From assembly GCA_011317545.1 (NCBI GenBank), contig WUJK01000001.1:1302001-1366000 (forward strand): a stretch of DNA of 64,000 bases. The letters run 5' to 3'. The translations under genes and the position numbers were made by a program. The stretch is from Coniella vitis (taxonomy: Eukaryota > Ascomycota > Sordariomycetes > Diaporthales > Schizoparmaceae). The notes below the pieces were generated by a model. That model was not told where the DNA came from. It ran no database searches and saw only the letters and a program-made list of their open reading frames with translations. Below are positions 10,480-23,700 of the stretch, one piece after another; position 1 is the first letter of the stretch, and each line of letters opens with the position of its first letter.

Positions 10480-13400
10480 TAAGGGTACTATTTATAGAGA
10501 ATCTTTATAAACTACTTCTAAGAAGGCAGACTACGCCTAGTAGTCTATAAGCACCCTTTATAAATACGTTTCGCGGAAAGGGGTATTAGGGGGCCCGGCT
10601 AGGCCCTCCGGCTAGTCCCGCTACCTCCGCCTAGCTACCGCGTAGTATACCTAGTGCCGAGGCGAAAGCTTACTAGAATAGCCCGTTCTATAGTAGCGGC
10701 TTATCCCTAGCCGGCTAAACCGATAGTAATATACTTTAAAGTCGCTGTAACCAGTCCTTATAGCTATAAAGAGAGCTAGCTACTAGCGGTTTAACGAAAG
10801 GGCCGGCTACGCTATAGTACGAAAGCTTAGCCCCTAAGCGCTATACCAGCTAGATAAGACTACCTGCTAACGTATCCACTATATCTTCTTAGAGCTCCTA
10901 ATTCCCTCTCGATATAGGGTCCGCGTACCCGAGGTAGTAGGGCTCGCTACCCGCCCTACTAGGGAGAGTATTATGCCCCTCTTTATAAGGGTATCTGCGA
11001 GCTCGTTCCCAGCTATACCTATATAACTAGGGCTCCAGAGGATAGTTACTAACCGTCCCTCCGCGAGGTATTACTCGTAAAAGGCCTAAAAGCCTCGGAA
11101 AGCCTACTATAAGGTAATAGGCGTATTACCCCGCAGTCCCTAGATAACCGAGGTACTATCTATATAGATAAACACCGCTAATAATACCGTTTCTAGCGCT
11201 AGTCGTAGTCCCGTAAACGCCCTAACCGCCTCGGCGTCGAAAACGTATAAGTACTCGTAGAATACCCCAGCAGCCGTAGCAATAAATACCCTATCCCTTA
11301 TTATAGCATACCCGTAGCCTACCCTACGCTTAGGTCCCTCCTAGACCTTAGAGCCGTCCGTATATACTACCGTAATATCCGGTGGTAGGGTTATATACTA
11401 CGTATTATAGCGTATAGCTACTTCCTCCTTAGGGTAACCGATATTAGGGTCTAGCGTAGTACGGTTAGAATACCGGGGGGTTAGTAGGGCCGGCCTAGGT
11501 ATAGTAGGAAAGCTATATATAGCATCCGTAAGGCGCGTATTAAATACCCTAAGGTTATATCCTATAGGAGCGTATATCCGTTTATAGAGGGGGTGCCCTA
11601 CGTCTAGTAGAGTATACCGTAGGCCGGCCCGGCGAACCGCCGCTCCTAGCGCGAGCCTAGTTATAGGGAGGCCCGCTTTACGGAGGGCTACTACCGTATA
11701 TACCGTCCTCTACGCCGGTAATACCCCTCTAGCGCCCTTTACTAGCAGTTTATCCGCTTTCTTAAGCTATACCGTAGGCGTATAGCCCGGTCGAAACTAG
11801 GCGTCCGCTGCGTATATAAGTATCGGGATAAGTATTACCGCGACCGCTTTACGGAGGGACGCTATAGGGGGGCTATACTATACCTTCCTAAGGCTCCTAA
11901 GGTAGGCTATAACCTTTACCGTCTTACGAACCCTCTCCTTAATATACCTCCTGCCCGTAAGACGCCTATTAAACTAGAATCCCAGCTAGCGGAAGCTAGC
12001 TACCTTAGAATAGGAGGGTATACTAGTAATAGGCTTTATACGCCTACCGCCTATTATAATAGCCGGCTATACCGCCTCCCTACGCCTTAAGAAGTAGAAA
12101 ACTTCCGTCTTCTCCGCTACGAACTATATTATATTCCTCAAAGCCTAGTTATTAACGCTCGCTATATCCGTTTCCAGCAGTATTATATTTTTCTCCGCGC
12201 TATTAGATATACGAAGGAAGAGAATATCGTCCGTATAGCAGAAATACCTATTACTACCCTATAGAATAAGTTTAGAGAGGTAGATTATATATAGCACCGG
12301 CGAGAGAGGCGAGCCCTAGGGTATACTATATCTTACCGAGGAGAAACCCGTCGTCGACCTATCCAGGCGGACCCGTACTAGCCGTGCTGCTAGGAAGGAG
12401 GTTACTAGACTTAATAGTAGGAGTGGGAAACTAAGGACTCGTAGCCGTGCGATTAGTCTATTAGGGAGGACGGTATTAAACGCCCCTTATACGTCCCTAG
12501 TTACTACCGTAGCAACCTGCCCTCGGGAGAGTACTAGCTCGACGTTATATATAAATACCGCTATAAGGTCTATTGCGGAGCGTTTTAATAGCGCCCCGTA
12601 ATGCTATAGGTTAAGGACCCCTTTAGTAAGTAGGATCCAGGAGAGCCTATATACGATTAGCCTCTCGAGCCCCTTAGAAAAGGTAGAAAGGAGAGCAATA
12701 GGCCTATACGACCTAGGGCTACCTATATCCCTCTTGCCCGGCTTAAGGTATATCGATACCTTAACGTAGCGTTAAGGTAAAGGAAAGTAACCTATAATAA
12801 GGTAATAGTTATAAAGCCGAACTAGGAGGGGGCTAATATTATCCTAGCACTCCTTTAGTAGGGATATCGAGGCGCCGTCTACCCCGGGAGAGGTAGATTT
12901 AACTCGGATAGTATACTCCTCTACCTCCTTAGGCGTAGCCGTATAACCCTATTAGAAACGGGCTTTAGAAGCATCCTAGCCCTTAAGCGGGTCCCTAACT
13001 AGGTTATTATCCCTAGAGAACCTCTATAGAATCTTATCCTATAATAGGCTTACTTTCTTAATAGGGTCCTTATATAATATACCATCCCCTATATATAGCG
13101 GGGGAGCCTATAGCGGTATAACTAGCTTATACTACCCCGCTATCCCGAAGATATCCGTATCCGAAGCTACTATATCGATCCTACCCTATTAGAAGGCTTA
13201 CCGACGTACTCGAATAGCCCCCTCGAAGGTATTCCTAGCTACCTAGAACTCCCTCGAGTAAGTCCGATAACTACATCGGGCCCTAATATACGCCCGGTAT
13301 ACCTCCTCTACCCTATTATCCTACTAAGGGGCTTAGGAGTAGGGTTACGGCTACTATCCCGCCGCCTTTAGGGCCCTTCCCTAGAGGTAGTCTAGGCGGG

Positions 13401-14270
13401 CTACCTAATCGTCTAGAAAAGCCGGGCTCTCCGCCTATAAGAGGGGCAGTATATCTATTAGCCCTATTTCTAGAAAGCCCTTAAAGGCTAGGAGGGACCG
13501 TAGGTCTACCTATAGCTATACCGGCTATTCCTAAGGGAGCGGAGGACTACTACCGATAGTTATAATAAGGGTCTTATAGTTAGAGCTAGTATATAGGTTA
13601 GGAGTAACCTCTATAGCCGTATTCAGAATATTAGAGAAGACTAGGTTAAAGACCCCCCCTCGGACGTATATAGGGACGCCCGGGATGCCTATAAAGAATA
13701 TATCTCTAAATAATACCTAGTCTTTAACCCGGTCGCTATCCCTCTCGTTAGGCTTACCCGGCTTATAAGGGGTATAGACTATATTAAAATCGCCCCTAAC
13801 CACCTATCTCCGTATAGGTAGACTATTTAGTATATAGTCGAGCACCGTATCCTCCCTAAGCGCCCGGTAAACGTTAACTAGAAGGACCCCTAATACCTCT
13901 AGCTAGAGTCCGTCCCTTATAGTAAGGGGCCGTTGCTGCTTTATATATAGCCTACGACCCCGTTATATATACATTAGGACCCGGGGCCTATTACCGAGTA
14001 ACTCCTACCGCCTTTCCTTATAGCAGGCTATCGGATCCCCTCCCTAATTATCTACCGGCGAGAAAAGCTTATAAATAGGGTGCCTCTAAGTTCTCGTATT
14101 ATATATCGTATACAGCTCCTAGACCTATATAACGTCTACCCCCTGCTTAGTATAGAGTACTAGCAGTATAATATAGGCAGATTATTTCTTCCCTATATTC
14201 GCCTAGGTAATTATAAGAGGAGCCCTCCGGCTATCGGGAGGGTATATCCTACTTATATATAAGGGGAGTA
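10480..14270 (-). pseudogene. LINE copy 1 ORF2: endonuclease, reverse transcriptase, RNase H
   Basis: Minus-strand frame. The N-terminal endonuclease carries V-R-G-D-F-N (13783-13800). The reverse transcriptase contains the catalytic F-C-Y-T-D-D-I-L-F-L box at about 12220-12245. The RNase H has an I-D-S-T-S acidic strand (about 11150-11180) and the W-S-P-S-Y-I-G-I-A-G-N-E-L-A-D signature at about 10985-11045. Scattered TAG/TAA stops fall at Gln/Trp positions. The order EN-RT-RH is that of Tad1-clade fungal LINEs. Target-primed reverse transcription would have been its job; it is now inactive. Confidence 0.85.
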
Positions 14271-15960
14271 GTAGTATTTAAGCCCCCCTAGGAGCTAAGG
14301 ATTATAACCGTATCGTCGTCGTCCTTAACTATATCCGCCGGGGGCGTAGGCTTTCTCTCTATAGCGGGGCTAGGACCCTCCGGAGGCGGCGTATTAGCTG
14401 GGTCGAGCTATAAGCGCTGCTACGAGCCGGTCGGCGGTATATAATCGCAGATATTACTATAAGGCCGCTTCCGGGAGGGGCCTTCGATAGACGGCTACTT
14501 TATAAACTTAGCAGGGGGTTAAGGCTCCCGCTAGCTACTAGTAGTATCTATAGCCGTATTTATATCGTTATAGCGGGCCTTACCCGTATTCCTAATCCTC
14601 TTAAGCTTAGAGATAGATAGGTAACGAAGCTACCTATTAACTATCGTAGGGGCGGTAGTATATCTAGGGTAGCTAGAGCGGATAGGCCTATAGCAATTAG
14701 TATACCTAGGGGGAAGCGTATAAACCTCCCCTTCCTAAGTATACTAGGCGTTAGAGCAGGTAGGGCACCGCCTGCTCCTTATATAACGCTTAGTTAAGTA
14801 GTAGCTAAGATAGCCGTCCGTATAGAAAGAGAGCCTCTCCGTCTTCTATACTAGCCGGGTATAGGGCAGGTTAAAGACCTAGAAGGGTTATACTTCGTAT
14901 AAAAAGGATATTAGCTAGGTAGCAGTACCCGTAGCAGGGTCGTAACTATTCGTAGAAAGCTTATAGGAAATAGGCTCGACTCCCGTTTATACTATAGCCT
15001 CCTCCCGGATATACTCCTTAGGAGAAACCCTCTAATAGGTAAAGGGGTTATAGAGCTCCCTCGGAACCCCGGTCGCCGTATAGGTAACCCAGGTCTATAG
15101 TATAATCGCCGAGGACGCCTATATTAGCTCTAGCAGCTTATCCTTTATAAGGTTAGTAAAAAGCCTATCCCGAACCTCCTTACTAGTAAGGCGTAAAGCC
15201 TAGCCGGTAGGGGTTTTAATAACTACTACTATATTAGTTATAGGGATCTAAAGCCGAGTATAGATACCTAGCTTAAATCCCTAAAGGGGTAAGCCCGTAA
15301 GCGTATTATAAGGGGCAGCCCTAAGGAGGATCTTTATATCCTATCCCCGCTGCCGGCTATATTAGGGGCCGGATTTTCGAGTACGGCGAGCCGGCTCCGC
15401 CGGGAGCCTAGCGGCCGCGCCTATAACGGTAGCCTAGCTCCGACCCTACTAAGGGTATTAGGCGGGTAAAGGTAGCTACTAGGGGTAGAGCACTACCTAT
15501 AAAATAGTAACGGGAGGAGTCGGGTATATCGGAGTAGGCCGGCTAATAGCCGGGTCCGATAAAAAATTTTCAAGCTTACGCCTAGCTACGGCTAGGAGTT
15601 AAGAGTATACCCTCTCTATATAAAGACGCTCCTCGCTCTATAAAGGGCCTTTAAAGGTATTAACTAGTTTCCTTAGGGTCTCGTCTACCGCTAGTAGGAC
15701 CGTCTCCCGAGCTATAAACGTACGGCGTACGCCTACGAGGAGGGTCCCAACCGTATTAGGGGCGAAGGGGTTATCTTAACGAGCAGCAGTATCCTCTTAT
15801 AACTACGGCGCAGCGCCGCGGTGCCTCTTCTACTATATAGGGGAGTAAATCGAATCCGTAATAGAACTAGTATCTATCCCAGGCACTAGTCCCTTAGGCG
15901 GCGGCGAGCCGCCCTACGTCGCGTCCGCAGGCAGGGCCTCCTACGAGGCTATCCCGCGAC
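14270..15960 (-). pseudogene. LINE copy 1 ORF1 (gag-like, zinc-knuckle)
   Basis: Minus-strand frame upstream of ORF2. A C-P-T-C...T-N-C pattern around 14735-14800 looks like a nucleic-acid-binding knuckle, preceded by Lys/Arg-rich sequence. A Pro/Glu/Ser-rich tail (P-P-P-E-G-P-S) lies near 14360-14400, before ORF2. This is usual for ORF1 RNA-binding proteins of fungal LINEs. The exact start is not resolvable because ATG codons are gone. Confidence 0.6.
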
Positions 15961-16063
15961 CGTATTTACCTATATGCAAATAGGTCAGATATTAGTGAAT
16001 TATTAGCAAAACCGTGCGCACCCTTAACAAAAGCAGGCGTGCACGAGAAGAGTGTCGGGAAGG

Positions 16064-16234
16064 ATGATTCGTTATAGTTTATCGAACCTAAAGGACCTAG
16101 ATCGTATAGAGTATAAGGAGGCGGAGAAAGAGCGTTTAGCTACCGAAGCTAAATATCGTCCTATAGAGCCGACCGTTCCTAAAGGCCTATTACCTAAGGG
16201 TTTTATAACTATTATATTAGAGGATTTTAATTAA
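16064..16234 (+). pseudogene. H2 antisense ORF, second part, now with an ATG donated by the LINE 5' end
   Basis: ATG at 16064-16066 is the last codon-length of the LINE. From there the frame reads the H2 antisense protein (I-R-Y-S-L-S-N-L...E-K-E-R-L-A-T-E-A-K) to G-L-L-P-K-G-F-I and I-L-E-D-F-N, then TAA at 16232. The same C-terminal block is found at H4 (about 27910-28055) and E2 (minus, about 46705-46870). This is one of very few ATG-initiated frames of over 50 codons in the RIPed block. Expression is doubtful. Confidence 0.6.
16067..16082. repeat. LINE copy 1 target-site duplication, right
   Basis: Identical to 7767-7782 (ATTCGTTATAGTTTAT). Confidence 0.9.
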
Positions 16235-16299
16235 TCTAGGGTTTCTCTATTATCTCCGTCTAATTTTCTAATTAGGGATTTATAGGGCGTTAAGGCCTT

Positions 16300-18078
16300 T
16301 AGTTTATAATTTTAATCCTAGCTTCCGGTATATATATCCTCCTATTAATCTGCTAGCCTATAGAGGGTATTTCTTTCTCTATTTATTAATTATTTACTAA
16401 TAGTTCTTAAGGTTACTAATAGGTTCCTAAGTATTTTCGCTATCTAGGTAGCTTTTCTATTTAATAAATAGTATTTTAGCTTTTTCGTCGATAATTCTTT
16501 TAACTTTATATTCTAGTTCTTATTATTCTTCGAGTTCCTATAATTTTTCGATAGGTATATTTTCTAATACTAGCTTAAGGAGTAAAATATAAAAAACTAG
16601 GTATATCCTTATATTTAGGGGTAGCTTAAGTTTATAGTTAAGGTCCGAAACTTTATTCTTAATCTTAAAGGGTCCGAGTTTCTTATAATCGAGTTTATTA
16701 AAGAGTTACTTAGTTTTAATATTTATATAATATAAATAGACTTTATCTCCCTTCTATAGAATTAGTCCCTTAATTCTTTTCTAGTTAGTATAGTTTTTTA
16801 TTTTCTCTAATACTTCTTCGAGTATTTTTCTAAGTTTTAACTAAAGTTCTTTAATTCTTTAAGTTATATCTTATACTACGGGTATAATTCCGCTTAGGAT
16901 TTCTTCGAGGTAAACTATAGCCTATCTTCCGTAGAATACTTCGAATAATAATACTCGTATTATAGATATAGTTATACTATTATAAGCGAACTATATTATA
17001 GGTAGGAGTTTAACCTAATTATCCTATTAATAATTAATATAGTATCTAAGGTATTATTCGAGGATCTAGTTAACTCTTTCCGTTTATCCGTCTAACTAGG
17101 GGTAATAAGCTATTGATAACTTTTATTTCGTTCCGAGGTATTTAAGTAAAGAGGTCTAAAAGTATAATATAAATATACTTCCTCTATCTAAGATAAGTTA
17201 TTAGGGTATCCTATATTATATTATAATATTTCTAATAAATATATAGGCGAGGTCTATTATATCGCTACTTTCTAAGTAAGGTAGGAAGTAAATATATTTC
17301 GTTAATCTATAAACTACTACTAAGATACTATTATATAAAGCCTTAGTTAAGGGTTCTCGTAAGATTAATAGCTTAACGATAAAGTCTAAGCTAGTTAATT
17401 ATTATAATACTATAAGTACTTATAGGGGTTTTAGTAATCTGTAAGGCTTATATCGATCTGCCTTATTTTTCTTATATATATTATATTTATTAATAACTTC
17501 TTCTACTAGCTATTTAAGCTTAGGGGGATTCTAGTATCGTTTAATTCGTTTATAGGTAGCTTTAATTCCTTACTATCTATATATTAGTGCTTTATATACT
17601 ATTTTAATATACTTCTTCTTATCGTTATCCGTTATATTATTAAAGTTATATATTTTTCCTACGATTCTTAATATCGCGTTAAGTTCTCTTATAGCTACTA
17701 GTATTATAAGATTTCCTTCTAAATCTTCTTAAAAGATTGCTATAATATCTTAGTTTTTGCGATTATTATCTCTATAGTCTAACCGTCTACTAAGAGTATC
17801 TACTCGTTCGTTTTCTTTACCTTTATAGTAGATAATCTTAAAGTCGAATTCTAATAAGAACTTATATTATCTAACTTATTATTTATTAAGCTGCTTTATC
17901 GAGGTAAATACCTAAAGATTCTTATAATCCGTATATATAAGAATTTATTATTTAGCGCCGATAAGATAGATTCGCTATTCCTTAAAAGCTTCTATTATTA
18001 TTATAAGTTTTTAGTTAAGCGTTCCGTAGTTAAGTTCTAGTCTATTTAGTTTCTTACTAAAGTTGCTAACTATTTATA
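16300..18078 (-). pseudogene. H2 pol: chromodomain, integrase and RNase H remnant
   Basis: Minus strand, collinear with E1 pol. The chromodomain region lies at the low-coordinate end, then integrase, then RNase H near 17760-18078 (the I-I-Y-Y-K-G-K-E-N-E-R type text is preserved near 17800). It stops at 18078 where E1 inserted and resumes at 25640. RIP stops throughout. Confidence 0.75.
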
Positions 18079-18563
18079 TATTATAACCCACGGTTATATA
18101 GGTTATAGAAATAGGCTAGCGCAACTATATACTAGCAAATCGGAACCTTAACGGACCGATAGGGATCTCTTATATAACTAAGTTATATAGGATAATATAG
18201 TTAGGGTTAGGGTTATACGAACTAATTAGGAATAGATTATTAAGATTATTAGATAATCTAGTAGAGCCGGATTATTAAGATCGCGAGATAATCCAGATAA
18301 TCTAGGGTTAAATAGGGTATTTAATATAGAATAACGGAAGGATATAAGGACGATAGATTTCCTAGCTATTAGATAGTTTTCCTTATAATCTTTAGTTATA
18401 AATCTAAGTATTATTTTATATAATAAGGTAATCCCTCTTAATTACTTATAATACTTAATATTACTCGATAATATACGAAGACTTAAAGGTAATACTTCCC
18501 TACCTACTAATATATAACTTATAGGTACTTCTAGAATTAGGGATTTAGGTAAGGATTATTATA
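18079..18563 (+). repeat. E1 5' LTR (485 bp)
   Basis: Partner 25150-25634 is nearly identical. Carries AGTTAGGGTTAGGGTTA near 18193-18210 downstream of a CTTATATAAC TATA-like box, then a palindromic GATTATTAGATAATC cassette. Confidence 0.9.
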
Positions 18564-18599
18564 TTTTTATAACTCTTATTTAGGACGGTTTATATATAC

Positions 18600-19700
18600 C
18601 TCTTAGGTAATATTAAGTATAATAATAGCTCCTTAAACTCCTACCCTATCTACCTTAGGAGAAGGATATTACTAGGTTATAACTTAGGAAGATATAATAT
18701 ACTAATTAATCGAACTTACCTAATAACTTATTATACTCTAGTAGAATTAGGAGTAATAGAATTATACTATCCGTAGGTAGGCCTAATAGCTCGAATAATA
18801 CTAAGCTATAGCTATTATACCCCTAGCGCTTATTATTTAAAATACCGGTAACGGCTATAAGATAGATAAACCTATTATATATAATAGTAACTAAAAGACG
18901 CTTTAAGGGTTCCTTACCTATTATAAGGTATACTTTCTATATAATATAGCTTAATTTATTACTAAACCCGATAAGGTTATCCTAGCCGGTATATAATTCG
19001 AAAAGGATACGCTTATCTAATATAAACCCTTACTTTATAACTATATTAAATACCTAGATAACCTCGATTAATATAAAATAATTACTAAGAATATATTTAA
19101 TTTATTTATAAGATTCGAATATATCCTTAAGGAAATATTTAGTAACCCTAACGAAGAACGAACTATAGTATAATAGTTTATAGAACTTAAGTAGAATAAG
19201 TCTACTTTAGCTTATACGGTCTGCTTTAAGTAACTCTTAATACGCCTTCCTTAGGAAGATAAGAACCTTATAGAATATTATTATAAAGGATTTAAAGATA
19301 AGGTTAAGGACGAAATCTCTAAATAGGATTAGCCTAAAGATTTTATAATATTTAGTAATAATACTATCCGTATCGATAACCATTTTTACGAAAGATATAT
19401 AAAGAAAAGTAAGAAAGGAGGAAGTTATACTATATAGAGGAATTATACTAATATAGGATAACGGATTTAATAGATAATTAACCGTAGCTTCTAATAATAA
19501 GGTATAATAGTTAGTAGTATTATATATATAGGATTTATAAAGCTCGATATAGCTTAATATAAACCTATAAATAAGGAATACTTTAACTATAATAAGATAG
19601 GCTATTTCGTACGAGAATACCGATAACCTAAGAAACCTAGAGAATTTAAGAAAATCCCCGAAGGACGATAAGCTAATATTATAATATATAAGATTATAAA
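18600..19700 (+). pseudogene. E1 gag with CCHC zinc knuckle
   Basis: Plus-strand frame with RIP stops. The conserved knuckle is at 19579-19620, where Y-F-N-Y-N-K-I-G-Y-F-V-R-E-Y-R is the RIPed form of C-x2-C-x4-H-x4-C (Cys/His codons TGY/CAY turned to TAY). Capsid/nucleocapsid role in the chromovirus. Confidence 0.75.
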
Positions 19701-20799
19701 CTCTACTCCTAGCTAAAACTAGCTTCTAAAGTAAGTATCGGATAACTCCGATTATAGACTCCTTAACTAGACCTTCTATTATAAGGATAATTATATAATA
19801 TACCTTTCGGTAAAGTAAGGCTTAGGATAGTTCCTTTAGAAACCCTATAAGGAACGATAAATCGTAGTTACCTAAAGGACGCCTCTCCTAATAGATAACG
19901 GTCTATTCGAAAGACTAGTAATAGAATAATAAGCATAGCTTATTAGGGAATACCCCTATTAGCGTAATATAAAAGGGTATAAACCGCCTAACGAAACGAA
20001 TATTTTATAGAGCGATATTACGGAAATTATAGAATAATAGGAAACGCTTAGTATCGGATAGAATACTAGCGCTTAAACTATTAATAAAGGAATAAGCTTA
20101 GACTTAGAAAGCTCTATAGACGAAGATATCGATAAAGGAGATATATACTACCTTATCTATACTATTATACTTAGAGAACTATTCCGAATAATAACCTGTT
20201 AAGATAAAACCCCCCTTATATAGGAAGATATATAAATTAATTATCTCTACGAAAAGTATTATTAGATTATATAGTTTGCTTATATTATATATAATTATAG
20301 ATAATAATTTAGATATAAGGTAACTAACGAATAGTTCCTTATACGCGAAATAGGATATAATATTATCGCCTATAATAACGATAATAATAATTATTATAAA
20401 GTACTCGGAATAAGGGGAAACTAGGCTAGTATTAGCCTTATATATAATACCCCTTATAAATATATTACGCGATAAATAAAATAGTATTAATATATAATAC
20501 CCTAATACGCACCTTATATATAAGAAAAAGCGCTCGATTAGTATAGAATATACGAATAGAAATAAAGGGAAAAGCTTATAAAGCCTATATATATAGCACC
20601 TATATATTATAACTTCTATAAGCGCGCCGATTATATAAAATACCTAGCGGATAAAGCGTATACCTATTATAACCTTAAGGATAGTTAGCCCGGAGTATAA
20701 ACTCCTTATACGAAAGAAGAAAATTAAGCGCGCTTATAGCGATAGGCCGTAATATATATATAATACGGAATATAATAAGCTAAGAACCTAGTATAAATA

Positions 20800-23700
20800 G
20801 TAGCCCTTAGAATATAATAAGAATAGTAGAACCTAAAAGGTAAGGATCGCTTATAAGGGATAATAAGCGATTAGGACTTACGGTAAAATCCCTCTATACG
20901 ATAGATAGCTTAATATACGAATATTTAAAAATTATAGTACGAATTAACGATAAATACTATATAATACTCCTAGATAGCGGAGTATAAGGAAACTTTATAT
21001 CCCTAAACGTTATTAATAGAGAACGGATACTTTAGAAGAAGAAGGTAGAACCCTATAAATTTAATACTATAGAAGGTATAGAAGTCGATTATAGCTAAGG
21101 TATTATCGATATAGAATCTAATTAATTACTAGTTATAATCTATAAATATATATTATTAATAAACTTCGATATTACGGATACCGTATAATATAAGCTAATT
21201 TTAAGTATATTATAGTTAAGAAAGGAAAATCCTCGAATCGATTAAACTAATAGCTATATTTTATAGGATAAAGCGGATATTTAAGAAGCGGTTATAATTA
21301 AAGGTATAGGATCGGATTTAATTACTAAGTAATACCTAGATAATAGGGGCTTAAACGAATTTATATATACCTTTAAATCGAGAAGAATTATAATAACGAT
21401 TAATTATAGGAATAACTACCCTCGATAGCTTATAGAGAAGGATCTAACGATAATTAGTACCTAATAGAAGAAGGGATATAATAGATTAGGATATAATATA
21501 ATAGGATTTTATAGATAATAGGATATATTATTATAGCGAGTTTAAGAAGGAATTAAGTATATATAACGATATCTCCTTATAACGGTAACTATATAAGACG
21601 AAGATATATTTAGAGACCTCTCCGGTATACTAGAAGAATATCGGAAGTTTATAAAACTATTTTAAGGAAAATTCGATAACGGCTTATTAGAGTACGGCCT
21701 ATACGATTATAAGATTCTACTTAAAGAAGGAGAATAACTAAAGTTCTTTCCTATCTACGGATTAGATAAGGATAAACTTAAAGTATTTAGAGAATATATC
21801 GACGAAAATCTTAAGAAAGGCTATATTAGACCCTTATATTTACTAATAGGATACCTAATCCTATTTATACTAAAGAAAAACGGTAAGTTATAACTATACG
21901 TTAACTATCGGCAACTTAACGATATTATTATTAAGAATCGGTACCCCTTACCTCTCTTTAAAGAACTTAGAGATAGATTTAGAGGAGCCTAATAGTTTAT
22001 AGCCCTTAACCTTAAGGAAGGATATATATATATTTGTATTAAACCCGGAGAAGAATAAAAAATAGTGTTTAGAATATACTACGGATATTTCGAATATCTT
22101 ATTATACTATTCGGACTTATTAACGCCCCTATATTATTCTAGGAAATAATAAACTTTATCTTATATAAATACCTCGACTATTTTATAATCGCTTACTTAA
22201 ATAATATCCTTATTTACTTAAAGATATTCGAAGAATATTAGAAGTATATTATAATAATCCTATAAATCCTCTAAAATAATAAGATTTTAATAAAACCTAT
22301 TAAATATAACTAGAATACTTAAGAAGTTAACTACTTTAGATATATTATTATACTAGGGTATATATAAATATAAAAAGATAAGGTATAGGTAGTTAGGGAT
22401 TAGCTTATACCTAAGAATATTAAAGATATTAAAGCCTTCTTAGGCTATACTAACTTCTACCGATAATTTATTAAAAACTATAATAGTATTATAATACTAT
22501 TTATAGAACTTACGAAAAGGATATTACCTTTAACTAGGACGAATAGGTATAGAAAGCCTTTAGTATAATTAAGGATATAGTTATATTAGAACTAATCCTA
22601 GTCGAAGTAGACTAAGATAAAGTTTTCGAGATTAAAACGGATATATTAGATTATATACTCGGTAGATAACTCGGATAACGAGATAATAAAGGATAATTAC
22701 GGATAATTAGCAACTTTAGTAAGAAGCTAAACGGATTAGAACTTAACTATAGAACGCCCGATTAAGAACTTATAATAATAATAGAAGCCTTTAGGGAATA
22801 GCGATACTACCTTATCGGCGTAAAATAATAAATTCTTATATATACGGATTATAAGAATCTCTAGATATTTACCTCGATAAAATAGCTTAATAAACGATAA
22901 GTTAGATAGTACGAATTTCTATTAAAATTCGACTTTAAGATTATCTATTATAAAGGTAAAGAAAACGAACGAGTAAACGCTCTTAATAGACGATTAGATT
23001 ATAAGGATAGTAATAGTAAAGACTAAGATATTATAATAATCTTTAAGGAAGATTCGGAAGGTAACCTTATTATACTATCTATTACTAAGGAACTTAACGT
23101 AATATTATATATCGAAGGAGAAATACCTAACCTTAATAGTATAATAATATTAGAATAAAACGATTATATTAGAAGTATTTATAGTATACTAGTATATAGA
23201 TACTAAGGAATTAGAGTAACCTATAAAAGAATCTAACGTTATTAGAATCTACTAAACTTTAAGAAACGAGTTACGGATATTATTAATAATTATAATATAT
23301 ATAAACGGAATAAGATAGAATAGTATAAACCTTACGGATTATTATAACCTCTACTAATACCTACGATTATTTAATTATCTATTAATCTAAACTTTATTAC
23401 TAAACTACCCCTTTTACGAAAACCCTTAACTTAGGTATAATACGATAGTATCTTAATAGTAGTTTATAGACTAAATAAGTATATATACTTCCTACTATAT
23501 AAAGAAAGTAATACTATAGAAGAACTCGTATATATATTCCTCCGTATTATTATCGCTAATTACGGAATACCTTAGGAAATTATATTAGATAGAGATAGAA
23601 AATTCGTATTAAAATTCTGGATCTTACTTACTAAATACCTCGGAACGATATAATATATATCTACGGTATTTTATCCTTAGATAAACGGATAAATAGAATA

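Larger units (their letters stand above)
7783..16066 (-). mobile_element. LINE copy 1, Tad-like non-LTR retrotransposon, full length (8.28 kb)
   Basis: Minus strand: 5' end at 16066, ending in a (TAAA)n tail (plus strand TTTA repeats 7778-7812). Order along the minus strand: ORF1 with a zinc-knuckle-like C-x2-C...C-x2-C (near 14735-14800); ORF2 with an exonuclease/endonuclease-phosphatase type GDFN motif (13783-13796), reverse transcriptase YTDD (12226-12237) and RNase H with GIAGNELADT (about 10990-11035). A long convergent frame then lies in the 3' region on the plus strand. It is flanked by a 16-bp duplication. RIP is milder than in copy 2 (the YTDD box survives), and the first 100 bases of the 5' end are unmutated. 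Confidence 0.9.
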
